Positions 1 to 6,149 of a DNA stretch of 13,503 bases are shown in pieces. The position numbers were made by a program, and so were the translations under genes. The notes under the pieces are model-generated. The model had not been told where the DNA came from and ran no database searches. It saw only the letters and a list, made by a program, of their open reading frames with translations. How positions within the stretch are numbered: position 1 is the first letter of the stretch; each line of letters begins with the position of its first letter. The DNA lies in NCBI GenBank assembly GCA_910588095.1, contig CAJUQH010000028.1, positions 1 to 13,503 on the forward strand, written 5' to 3'. Origin of the DNA: an uncultured Eggerthellaceae bacterium. Its GTDB lineage: Bacteria > Actinomycetota > Coriobacteriia > Coriobacteriales > Eggerthellaceae.

Positions 1-38
1 GAACCCTCACATACGGCACCAGAAACCGCTGTCCTGCC

Positions 39-68
39 ATTAGACGACACCCCAAAACCCATTGTCAA
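39..68 (-). promoter_or_regulatory. Leftward promoter-like sequence reading out of the window
   Basis: On the minus strand there is a perfect -35 TTGACA (63-68), an 18-bp spacer, and a -10 TCTAAT (39-44, five of six consensus bases). Transcription would start near position 32 and run off the left edge. No ribosome binding site or credible start codon follows inside the window, so the gene served would begin beyond base 1. The match is seen in the sequence; activity is inferred. Confidence 0.5.
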
Positions 69-112
69 AGACGCTCAGGCCTCCCTTCCGGTTGCCTGGA
101 GCGCAAGACGAT

Positions 113-141
113 ATATTACGGGTTGCCCCTCTGCTCGTCAA
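113..141 (-). promoter_or_regulatory. Second, weaker leftward promoter-like sequence
   Basis: The minus strand shows TTGACG (136-141, five of six), a 17-bp spacer and TAATAT (113-118, four of six). It lies upstream of, and points the same way as, the stronger promoter at 39-68. The two could be tandem promoters for a gene left of the window. It is weaker than the first, and a chance match in this AT-richer stretch is possible. Confidence 0.25.
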
Positions 142-182
142 GAGGCGATTCTCCCCCGACGCCGCAGGGCCGCCGAGAGCGC

Positions 183-419
183 CTAAAGGCATGCCTCGGT
201 GAGGTACGCGATGATGGCGTCGTTGCCCTGGATGAGCTTGCCTTCGGCGTAGAGGTACGGGATGAGGTTGGCATCGCCGCCGAGGGCCAGCAGCTCATTG
301 TACGGGCCTTCCTGTTCGACATCGCGCTTGTCGAGCTCGATGCCGTGCTCGTCTGCGAAATGGGACGTGACCGAGCACGTCGCGCAGGGAGCCCAATGGT
401 AGAGTACCGGCTTTTCCAT
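183..419 (-). CDS. Glutaredoxin/GST-N-like small thiol protein (CXXC)
   Basis: A 78-residue protein with a thioredoxin-like layout. It opens with a beta-strand (PVLYHW), then the motif C12-A-T-C15 at the start of a helix. The stretch LIPYLY has Pro54 in the place of the cis-proline, followed by a hydrophobic helix near the end (NDAIIAYL). This matches the length and order of glutaredoxins and of free-standing GST N-terminal domains, which reduce disulfides or bind glutathione-like thiols in the cytosol. Substrate and thiol partner cannot be read from sequence; high-GC actinobacteria usually use mycothiol or none of the classic thiols. The start has AAGGAA about 7 nt upstream. The gene begins 30 nt after the isochorismatase-family gene and probably shares its transcript. 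The fold assignment is fairly secure; the biochemical role is open. Confidence 0.8.
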   Translation of the reverse strand: MEKPVLYHWAPCATCSVTSHFADEHGIELDKRDVEQEGPYNELLALGGDANLIPYLYAEGKLIQGNDAIIAYLTEACL

Positions 420-449
420 GGCAGGTTCCTTCCCTTCTTGCGGCAGCCC

Positions 450-1055
450 CTAGCGGAGCTGCCCTTCCATGACGGCGATGGCCTCGTCGGTGCCGACGAG
501 CGCGGAGCCGTAGCACACCTTCATGTAGTCGAGGCCGCTAGCCTGGTCGCCCACGAGGAAGGTGGCCGTGGCATCGGTGACCACGATGGTGTCGAGGTTG
601 TTGAAGTAAGCGTCGGCCACGGTGTGGCGCACGCAGATGTTGGTGTCGAAGCCGCAGCAGATGAGGGTGCGTGCGCCCAGCTCGTCGAGGAGCAGGCGCA
701 GGCCCGTCTGGAAGAAGGCGGAGTAGCGGCGCTTCTCGACCACGTGGTCGGAAGGCTGCTGACCCACCTGCGGCGACGCTTGGGCTTCCGGCGTACCAGC
801 CAGGCCATGCTCGCCCCAGAGCAGAAGCTCGCGATCGAGGCCCTTTATGTGGGCATCGTTGGCGAGCACGACGGGTATGCCCGCCGCGCGGGCCGCGGCA
901 GCGAGACGGCCGCAGTTGAGGGTGGGCTCGAGCAGCAAGCCCTCGAGCGGGCCGCCTTGGGGGTCGCCCAGGGCATCGATGACCAGCAGCGCGCACTGGC
1001 GCGGGTCGATGGATGCAAGGTCGATGCCGTTCTCGTTCTTGTCATCGCCGAGCAT
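450..1055 (-). CDS. Isochorismatase-family cysteine hydrolase
   Basis: A 201-residue cytosolic alpha/beta hydrolase of the isochorismatase/nicotinamidase superfamily. The catalytic triad is visible: Asp27 in LLVIDALGD, Lys108 in VVEKRRYSAF, and Cys141 in TNICVRHTVADA. The segment NDAH (66-69) occupies the place of the metal/substrate loop, but the second His of the nicotinamidase D-x-H-x-H motif is absent, so nicotinamidase activity is doubtful. Family members hydrolyse isochorismate, nicotinamide, carbamoyl-amines or related amides; the substrate here is unknown. I chose the ATG at 1055 because GGAGGTG lies 6 nt before it. A frame extending to 1130 has no such site and would overlap the -10 box. 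The gene is followed closely by the CXXC protein gene. Confidence 0.85.
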   Translation of the reverse strand: MLGDDKNENGIDLASIDPRQCALLVIDALGDPQGGPLEGLLLEPTLNCGRLAAAARAAGIPVVLANDAHIKGLDRELLLWGEHGLAGTPEAQASPQVGQQPSDHVVEKRRYSAFFQTGLRLLLDELGARTLICCGFDTNICVRHTVADAYFNNLDTIVVTDATATFLVGDQASGLDYMKVCYGSALVGTDEAIAVMEGQLR

Positions 1056-1095
1056 GGGCGGCACCTCCAATAAGGTCGCGGGGTCGCTTTCCCGC

Positions 1096-1101
1096 ATTAT
1101 A
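1096..1101 (-). promoter_or_regulatory. -10 box of the isochorismatase-family/CXXC gene pair
   Basis: A perfect TATAAT lies on the minus strand in the 95-bp gap after thiN. It would start transcription near 1089, giving a leader of about 34 nt before the ATG at 1055. No clear -35 is found 16-18 bp upstream, so an activator or weak activity is possible. A small GCGGG/CCCGC hairpin (1078-1082 with 1091-1095) lies at the start of the leader. Confidence 0.5.
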
Positions 1102-1150
1102 GCGAAGGGCCGGATGACGCTGCAGCGCACAGCTCGAAGGGGTCGCCTGC

Positions 1151-1780
1151 CTAGACCAACGGGCAGAACACGATGAGCGTGCCCTGGGCTATGTGGACCC
1201 GGGCGGGGCGGCCGATGAGCTCGTTGGACAGGCCGCGGGTGGAGCGGTTCGCGAGCTGGGGGCTGTCGAAGGCGTAGCGCATGCCCTCCTCGAGGAGCCC
1301 GTCCACCTGGTCGTTGAGGGCGAACACCGACACGGTGCCGCTGTCGAGCAGGGGCAGCTCGTAGACGGCGGGGCCGGTGACGAAGGCGACGCGCTGGTCG
1401 AGGCCGATGGCCGACGCTTCCATGCCCTGTTCGCTGAAGCGGGCGAGAAGCTGGATGTTGGCCACGGTATGGTCGAGGCGACCGCCAAGGGCGCCGTACA
1501 CCTCGACGCGGCGCGCGCCCTGCTCGCAGGCGTAGGCCAGCGCGAGCTCCATGTCGGAAGCAGCCTTGCAGGGATCGAAGCGCTGCACCGGCACGTCGTC
1601 GGGCACGTAGCCGAGGGAATCGAAGTCGCCGATGGCGACCGAGGGCGTGATGCCGATGCGGCGCAGCGCCTCGTAGCCGCCGTCGACGGCGATGACCGCA
1701 TCGTAGGCGCCTGCTTCTGCCTGATGGGCGAAATGGGCCTCGTTGAAGTCGGAAGCGCCGACGAGCGCGCAGGTTTCCAT
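1151..1780 (-). CDS. thiN: Thiamine pyrophosphokinase
   Basis: A 209-residue enzyme that transfers pyrophosphate from ATP to thiamine to make thiamine diphosphate, the last step of vitamin B1 salvage, in the cytosol. Family motifs appear in the expected order: VDGGY (32-36), GDFDS (51-55), K72 with D76-M-E (KAASDME), then GGRLDH (99-104) and N108. The Asp residues bind Mg-ATP and the C-terminal beta-sandwich binds thiamine at the dimer interface (family knowledge). The length fits the bacterial family (about 210-220). The start at 1780 is preceded by AAGGAG, about 12 nt away, which is rather distant. The gene is divergent from rnpB, with only about 50 bp between the two start points, so their promoters must overlap or abut. 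I see no TPP riboswitch in this gap. Confidence 0.93.
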   Translation of the reverse strand: METCALVGASDFNEAHFAHQAEAGAYDAVIAVDGGYEALRRIGITPSVAIGDFDSLGYVPDDVPVQRFDPCKAASDMELALAYACEQGARRVEVYGALGGRLDHTVANIQLLARFSEQGMEASAIGLDQRVAFVTGPAVYELPLLDSGTVSVFALNDQVDGLLEEGMRYAFDSPQLANRSTRGLSNELIGRPARVHIAQGTLIVFCPLV

Positions 1781-1818
1781 AGCAGCCTTGAGCTCCTTCC
1801 TCGGACAGGCGGCGGTTT

Positions 1819-1827
1819 TGCTAGAAT
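1819..1827 (+). promoter_or_regulatory. Extended -10 promoter of rnpB
   Basis: The plus strand reads TG-C-TAGAAT: an extended -10 TG at 1819-1820 plus TAGAAT at 1822-1827. It lies 6 nt before the predicted 5' end of RNase P RNA at 1833-1834. No good -35 is present at the usual distance, which is typical of extended -10 promoters. The short spacing to the mature end suggests little or no 5' processing. Confidence 0.6.
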
Positions 1828-1832
1828 ACCAT

Positions 1833-2186
1833 AGGCAAGCGAGCCAGACGGCCGCGCACTGCGGTGCGAGGAAAGTCCGGGCTCCATGAGAGCGAGATGC
1901 CAGCTAACAGCTGGGCGGGGCGACCCGACGGAAAGTGCCACAGAAAAGAAAACTCCTGCCAGCCTTCGGGCGGGCCGGAAAAGCTGAAACGGTGCGGTAA
2001 GAGCGCACCAGTGCGTCGGCAACGGCGCAGCTTGGCAAACCCCATCTGGAGCAAGCGCAAATAGGAGCGCGCTACGAGGCTGCTCTCGCCCAAGCGCTCG
2101 GGTTGCGTGCTAGAGGCGCGCGGTGACGCGCGTTCGAGATAAATGGCCGTCCTTCGACAGAACCCGGCTTATCGGCTCGCTTGCCT
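1833..2186 (+). ncRNA. rnpB: RNase P RNA (bacterial type A)
   Basis: The catalytic RNA that removes 5' leaders from tRNA precursors, together with the RnpA protein. The conserved core is plain. GAGGAAAGTCCGGGCTC is at 1868-1884, and the P11/P12 region GGTAAGAGCGCACC ends near 2009. GATAAATGGCCGTC lies near 2138-2151 and ACAGAACCCGGCTTAT at 2157-2172. The ends pair in a 13-bp P1 helix: AGGCAAGCGAGCC (1833-1845) with GGCTCGCTTGCCT (2174-2186). The length of about 354 nt suits type A. Transcription converges on the divIVA end of the division cluster. After the 3' end there is a short pyrimidine run and a GGGCGGC/GCCGCCC hairpin (2237-2243 with 2256-2262) without a U-tract, so the plus-strand terminator is uncertain. 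Confidence 0.97.
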
Positions 2187-2315
2187 TCCTTTCGCAATCC
2201 GACCCAACCGCTGCCCGGCAGAGAATGGCGCAACGGGGGCGGCCCTTCGAGGCACGCCGCCCGCCTCCTCGAGCCTGTCCACCATCATCGAGCAGGAGCC
2301 GTTGCCCCTCATGCA

Positions 2316-2347
2316 GCGCAAAAGAAGAAGGGCCCGGCGGACCCTTC
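2316..2347 (-). terminator. Rho-independent terminator of the ftsZ-divIVA cluster
   Basis: Read on the minus strand, a 9-bp stem GAAGGGTCC/GGGCCCTTC with a GCC loop (2327-2347) is followed directly by the U-rich tail TTCTTTTG. It lies 36 nt after the divIVA stop and also faces transcription arriving from rnpB. It is the natural end of the six-gene unit. Confidence 0.75.
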
Positions 2348-2383
2348 CCTGTTGGCTGGCTGCACGCAGGCTGCGCTGGTTGG

Positions 2384-3193
2384 CTAGTCGATCTCCTCGA
2401 ACTCGAAGTCATCGGCGTCGCCGAAGCCGGAAAGGTCCTTCTCGACGGTGCCGGAGACCGACGTGGCCACGGCCGCCACCGCGCCGGTGGCCGTCGGGGG
2501 CACGTAGTCGGCGGCGTAGGACACCTCGTCCTCGTTGTCATCGTATTCCTCGACCACAGGCTCCTCGACGTAACGGGTCGAAGGAGCCGAGCTGTAGGAG
2601 GACACGGACGACACGGTGCCGCCGAGGTCGACCAGCTTGCGGGAGGCGTCGGAGATGAAGTCCTTGAGCATGTTCTGGTAGCCCTCGCGCGCGTCCTCGC
2701 GGTCGTCCTCGAGCTTGCGGATGGCCTCCAGGATGTCCTGCTTGTCGGAGTTGGCGCGGTCGAGGATGCGGGCTGCCTCGTCGCGGGCGTCCTGCATGGT
2801 CTCCTCCACCTGGGCGTTGGCCTTCTTCAGCAGCTCGTCGGCAGAGCGCTGGGCGGTGATGAGGGCCTGGGAGATGGCGGCGTTGTCGGCGTTGTGCTCC
2901 TCCACCTGGAGGTTCAGGCGGGCGATCTCGGTGTCCTTCTCCTCGATGATGCGCTCGAGCTTGGCTATCTCGACCGCGGAGCTGTCCATCTTGTTGCGCT
3001 CGGCCGGCGCGGGCTCGTCGAACCCGGCGAACTTGGCATCGTCGAGCTGGGCCTCGAGGCGCGCTATCTGGTCGTTGAGGTCGTCTATCTCGTCGGCCAC
3101 ATGCTCGAGGAACACGTCGACTTCATCGACGTCGTAGCCCTTGCGCTCGATAGAGAAGTTCTGGTTGTGGATGTCAGCCGCCGTAATAGCCAT
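2384..3193 (-). CDS. divIVA: DivIVA-domain polar/septal scaffold protein
   Basis: A 269-residue coiled-coil protein. The N-terminal DivIVA domain (about residues 5-40) contains the signature RKGYDVDEVDVFLEHV, which in the family binds curved membrane and marks poles or the division site. A long heptad-rich region follows to about residue 185 (KLERIIEEKDTEIARL is a clear example) and drives oligomerisation. The tail from about 190 is Ser-rich, then very acidic and Ala/Thr-rich, ending FEFEEID; it is probably disordered. In actinobacteria such as mycobacteria the homologue (Wag31) directs polar wall growth; here a septal or polar role is inferred from the neighbours ftsZ and sepF. The start has GGAGGG 8 nt upstream. 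It is the last gene of the cluster, 51 nt after yggT. Confidence 0.92.
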   Translation of the reverse strand: MAITAADIHNQNFSIERKGYDVDEVDVFLEHVADEIDDLNDQIARLEAQLDDAKFAGFDEPAPAERNKMDSSAVEIAKLERIIEEKDTEIARLNLQVEEHNADNAAISQALITAQRSADELLKKANAQVEETMQDARDEAARILDRANSDKQDILEAIRKLEDDREDAREGYQNMLKDFISDASRKLVDLGGTVSSVSSYSSAPSTRYVEEPVVEEYDDNEDEVSYAADYVPPTATGAVAAVATSVSGTVEKDLSGFGDADDFEFEEID

Positions 3194-3244
3194 GGACCTG
3201 TCCCTCCGGTTTGTCGGTTCGGTTGCCTACCGATTCTAGCGCAA

Positions 3245-3505
3245 TCAGAACGAGAAAAGCGCTGCAAGTAGACGTACACCGAATTGTAATACAAGCAATG
3301 CCAGAATGGGGCTTATATCCACCATTCCGCCAAGCGGGGGTATGAATTTCTTGAACAGGTCGAGGTACGGGTCGCAGAGCATGCCCAACGCCCGGTAGAT
3401 GTCAGCCAGCAGGCCCTTCTCGTGGGGAACCCAGGACATGAGCACGTAGGCGAAGATGAGGAACGAGTACACGTCCACCAAGCGCACTATCAGGTACATT
3501 ATCAT
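3245..3505 (-). CDS. YggT family membrane protein
   Basis: An 86-residue integral membrane protein with two hydrophobic segments, about residues 3-23 and 64-84. They flank a cytosolic or external loop containing the family pattern around CDPYLDLFKKFIPPLGG. This is the single-unit form; the enterobacterial YggT carries two such units. The function is not firmly established; family members have been linked to osmotic tolerance and, by constant proximity to sepF and divIVA, to division-site membranes. AAGGAG lies 8 nt before the first ATG (3505), which I prefer to the ATG two codons later. It sits between sepF (37 nt upstream) and divIVA. Confidence 0.9.
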   Translation of the reverse strand: MIMYLIVRLVDVYSFLIFAYVLMSWVPHEKGLLADIYRALGMLCDPYLDLFKKFIPPLGGMVDISPILALLVLQFGVRLLAALFSF

Positions 3506-3542
3506 CTGCTGGCTCCTTTGCTGTAGGTCTGCCGGCTAGGGG

Positions 3543-4517
3543 CTAGAGAACGCCTTGGGCCTGCAGCGAGGCGCGCTCGTCATCGGCGAGGCCGCTGCCC
3601 TTGGCGATGAAGAACACCTTGTCGGCGATGCATTCCACCTCGGCGTCGAGCGAGCTGGCCGCGCCGAAGGAGAAGTCGAGGATGCGCTTGTCGAGGCCGC
3701 CGGACACGCCCTTGAGCACGAGCACCACGGCATCGCCCTTCTTGAGCGCCGCCGGGATGCGGTCGGCCTCGCCGTAGCGGATGGGCTTGATCACCGTGAC
3801 CTTGCGCGGGCCAGCTGGCGCGGGAGCGGCGGCAGACGTGGAGGCGCTGCTGCGCACGGTGCCGCTCGACGCGATGCGCTCGCGCAGGGCCGCCAGGCTC
3901 GCCGAGGTGCGCTCCTGGATGCTGGCCGAGGAGGCGCCGAGGTCGGCGGAGGTGCGCGACAGAGCCTCGTCGGCGTAGCCGGAGCTGCCGCGAGCGGCAT
4001 CGGCCGCCTCGTAGGGCGACACGAACCCCTCCTCGTAGCGGCGCGTGCCGCGAGCCGAAGCGGCGGCAGAGCCTTCGGGGGTCATCTCATAGGGCAGCGA
4101 GGAGTCGTACATGTCGCGCCCGCTCGAGAACCCGCGAGGGGTCGAGAAGCGATCGGCACGGCTTTCCTGGTAGGGGGTGGCGCGGCGGGCCGAGGCGCGA
4201 GCGTCGTTCATGGACACGAGGCGCGGCAGCGAGGAGCCGCCGGCCGAGCGGCCACCGCGGGGCTGGGGCGCGTAGCGATCGTACTCGTCGTAGTCGCCTT
4301 CGGCGCCATAGCCGTCATCGTAGCCGTCGTAGCCCTGGTCGTAGCCTTGGGCCCCATAGCCCTGGTCGTAGCCGAGCTCGTCGTACTCGCCGTAGCTGTC
4401 GTAGCCCTCGTCATAGTAGCCGTCATCGTAGGCCTGGCCTTGGGCCTGGCCCTTCGCGCCGATGCCGAGCTTCGACTTGAGCCCGTCCCATACCTTCTTG
4501 CCGTCGTTCAAGTCCAC
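3543..4517 (-). CDS. sepF: SepF, membrane anchor of the Z-ring, with long repeat linker
   Basis: SepF binds the FtsZ C-terminal peptide and the membrane, and helps align FtsZ filaments at the septum. From the GTG at 4517 the protein has 324 residues, well above the usual 150-220. The N-terminus (to about residue 18, with KKVWDGLKSKLGI) is an amphipathic helix expected to insert into the membrane. Residues 30-82 are extremely rich in Tyr, Asp and Gly, with 9-residue repeats of the GYDQGY type. A Ser/Arg/Ala-rich stretch follows to about 235. The SepF globular domain occupies 238-324 (KVTVIKPIRYGEADRI, GGLDKRILDF, KVFFIAKG). An ATG at 4538 would add seven residues, but a perfect AAGGAGG lies 8 nt before the GTG and inside that extension. 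The stop is 37 nt before yggT. Confidence 0.93.
   Translation of the reverse strand: MDLNDGKKVWDGLKSKLGIGAKGQAQGQAYDDGYYDEGYDSYGEYDELGYDQGYGAQGYDQGYDGYDDGYGAEGDYDEYDRYAPQPRGGRSAGGSSLPRLVSMNDARASARRATPYQESRADRFSTPRGFSSGRDMYDSSLPYEMTPEGSAAASARGTRRYEEGFVSPYEAADAARGSSGYADEALSRTSADLGASSASIQERTSASLAALRERIASSGTVRSSASTSAAAPAPAGPRKVTVIKPIRYGEADRIPAALKKGDAVVLVLKGVSGGLDKRILDFSFGAASSLDAEVECIADKVFFIAKGSGLADDERASLQAQGVL
4330..4373 (-). repeat. In-frame 27-bp tandem repeat in the sepF linker
   Basis: The 17-bp string TAGCCCTGGTCGTAGCC (plus strand) occurs at 4330-4346 and again at 4357-4373. The period is 27 bp, or nine codons, encoding GYDQGYGAQ and GYDQGYDGY. Flanking GTCGTAG units are degenerate copies. 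A codon-multiple repeat can grow or shrink without breaking the frame, so length variation between strains is expected. Confidence 0.8.
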
Positions 4518-4525
4518 TGCCGGGA

Positions 4526-4532
4526 CCTCCTT
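4526..4532 (-). promoter_or_regulatory. Ribosome binding site that decides the sepF start
   Basis: AAGGAGG on the minus strand, 8 nt before the GTG at 4517. The upstream ATG at 4538 has only a poor purine run right against it. The perfect site overlaps codons 3-5 of the longer frame, so the longer start is unlikely to be the main one. Confidence 0.75.
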
Positions 4533-4568
4533 GGTCATCCTCTAGCCGCCACCCGCAGGCGCACGGCC

Positions 4569-5258
4569 TCATTCAAACGCGTCGCTGAAGATGGCGCGCC
4601 CGATGCGCACCATGGTAGCGCCTGCCGCGATGGCCTCGCGCCAGTCGCCGCTCATGCCCATGGAAAGCCCATCGAACGCCGCCGCCTGGCTCTCGGGCAG
4701 GCTGCTGCGAATGGATGCCGCCAGGGCGGCGAGCCCCTCGAAGGACTCGCGGGCGATGGCGCTGTTGCCCGCCGGGGCCATGGTCATGAGCCCGCGCACC
4801 TGCACATGGGACAGCGCGGCGCATTCCCGCACCATCGCCAAGGCGTCGCCGGGCGCGATGCCGCTCTTGCTGAGCTCGCCCGAGACGTTCACCTCGATGA
4901 GCACCTCTTGGATTTTACCCAAATCGGCTGCTGCTGCGTCGATCTTCCGAGCATGGCGCATCTCGCAGAGCGAATGGATGAGCGTCGCGCTGCCCACGAT
5001 GTCGCGGATGCGGCGCGACTGGATGTTGCCGATGAAATGCCAGGCTGCCTGCGGGAACCCTGCCGCCTTGGGCACGAGCTGGTCGGGGCGGTTCTCGCCG
5101 AACGCCCGGGCGCCGCCATCCATGGCCTGGGCCACGCCGTCGCAGCCGACCGTCTTCGACACGGCTATGAGCGTGACCTCGGAAGGGTCGCGCCCAGCTT
5201 GCGCGCAGGCTGCGGCCACCTCGGCCGCCACCGCACGGTACCTCTCGGCGATGCCCAT
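4569..5258 (-). CDS. yggS: PLP-binding homeostasis protein (YggS/YBL036C family)
   Basis: A 229-residue single-domain TIM-barrel protein of the fold of the alanine racemase N-terminal domain. It carries pyridoxal 5'-phosphate on Lys35 (motif AVSKT) and buffers cellular PLP and amino-acid pools; no catalytic reaction is established for the family. The conserved blocks are present in order: FGENRPDQ, WHFIGNIQSR, IEVNVSGE followed by KSG, and the phosphate-binding end MGMSGDW with VRIGRAIF. The length is normal. The start at 5258 is 2 nt after the pgeF stop, with GGGAGGG inside the end of pgeF, so translation is probably coupled. The position next to sepF is a widespread arrangement in Gram-positives and actinobacteria, although the link to division is unexplained. 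Confidence 0.95.
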   Translation of the reverse strand: MGIAERYRAVAAEVAAACAQAGRDPSEVTLIAVSKTVGCDGVAQAMDGGARAFGENRPDQLVPKAAGFPQAAWHFIGNIQSRRIRDIVGSATLIHSLCEMRHARKIDAAAADLGKIQEVLIEVNVSGELSKSGIAPGDALAMVRECAALSHVQVRGLMTMAPAGNSAIARESFEGLAALAASIRSSLPESQAAAFDGLSMGMSGDWREAIAAGATMVRIGRAIFSDAFE

Positions 5259-5260
5259 AG

Positions 5261-6130
5261 CTACGCCCTCCCTTCATGCATGGCGAACGCGCCGTGGCGC
5301 CCGCAGATGCCGCCCGAGGCGCGGTAGGAGAAGAAGCGATGGGCGTTGCAGGCGGTGCACAGCGCCGCATCGGCAATGCGCTCAGGCGCGATGCCCGCGC
5401 TTTCCAGGTCGGCCCGAACGGCCGCGCTCAGGTCGACATGGCGCTCGTCGGGCGCGCAGGCCGCGCCGAGCTCGGCGGCGAAGCGCTCGCACAGGTCGGG
5501 CGCGCACTCGAAGCACTCACTGCGGATGTGCGGCCCGACGTAGGCGTTCATCTGGGCGGCGGCTTGGTCGGCCGTGGCGGCAGCCCCCGCAGCGACCTCG
5601 GCTCGAGCCAGCTCGCCTGCCGCCTTGGAGCAGATGCGCGCGATGGCACCGCGCCAACCCGCATGCACCACGGCGAAGGCGCCGCTCGGAGCTGCCAGGA
5701 TGACGGGCACGCAGTCGGCGAAGCACAGCAGCGCCGCCACATCGGGCACCGCCACCACCACGCCGTCGGCCCCTTCGGCAGCCTGCTCGGCCACAGCGGC
5801 GAGCGCCGACGGATCGGCTGAGGCGACCACGGCCAGCTGGGTGCCATGGACCTGCTTGGGGCGGATGAGCGGCATGCTGCCCGCGCCGAGGGCGCTGGTC
5901 AGGCGCGCGATGTTGGCCTCGACGGCCTCGCGGCTGTCGTCGACGCTGAACGCGAGGTTGAGGCTGTCGTAGGGCTCGGCGCTCGTGCCGCCGGTGCGCT
6001 CGGTGAACGCGATGCGGGTACCGGTGCGCTCATAGAGCGCATCATCGGTGAGCACGGCGAGGGAGCCTTCGCCAGGCACGGAGAGACCGCGCCCCTCGAG
6101 GCGCGGCAAAGGCAAGCTCACAGGCGACAT
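5261..6130 (-). CDS. pgeF: Laccase-fold protein YfiH/PgeF
   Basis: A 289-residue cytosolic protein of the multicopper-oxidase-like YfiH/YlmD family. E. coli PgeF edits peptidoglycan by removing wrongly incorporated L-Ser from UDP-MurNAc; other members show purine nucleoside phosphorylase or adenosine deaminase activity. Zinc/copper ligands expected for the family are visible as His95 (KQVHGT), Cys140 (FADCVPV) and His156 (VVHAGWRG). The later blocks GPHIRSECFE and FFSYRASGGICGRHGAF also fit. About 30 extra residues precede the first conserved strand (IAFTERTGG), slightly longer than usual. The start has only a weak AGGGGCAGG. The gene lies 19 nt after ftsZ and 2 nt before yggS. A role in wall-precursor quality control would suit the division cluster, but that is inference. 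Confidence 0.93.
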   Translation of the reverse strand: MSPVSLPLPRLEGRGLSVPGEGSLAVLTDDALYERTGTRIAFTERTGGTSAEPYDSLNLAFSVDDSREAVEANIARLTSALGAGSMPLIRPKQVHGTQLAVVASADPSALAAVAEQAAEGADGVVVAVPDVAALLCFADCVPVILAAPSGAFAVVHAGWRGAIARICSKAAGELARAEVAAGAAATADQAAAQMNAYVGPHIRSECFECAPDLCERFAAELGAACAPDERHVDLSAAVRADLESAGIAPERIADAALCTACNAHRFFSYRASGGICGRHGAFAMHEGRA

Positions 6131-6149
6131 AGGAGGCCTGCCCCTAGCT

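Noticed and set aside
1..186. Open plus-strand frame of 61 codons from the left edge ending TAA at 184-186
   Set aside because: Third positions lack the GC bias of real genes here, no family resemblance is seen, and it covers two promoter-like sequences on the other strand. It could still be the tail of an AT-richer gene, but I cannot support it.
123..1073. Long plus-strand open frame opposite the isochorismatase-family and CXXC genes
   Set aside because: It is the antisense shadow of two well-supported minus-strand genes. The composition is Val/Ala/Gly/Arg-rich with no recognisable motif.
1781..1832. TPP riboswitch ahead of thiN
   Set aside because: The gap is too short for one, and the conserved THI-box core is not seen. 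The neighbouring structured RNA is RNase P RNA on the other strand.
3555..5327. 590-codon plus-strand frame opposite sepF and yggS
   Set aside because: It is a shadow frame produced by high GC content. The minus-strand genes have clear family motifs and ribosome binding sites.
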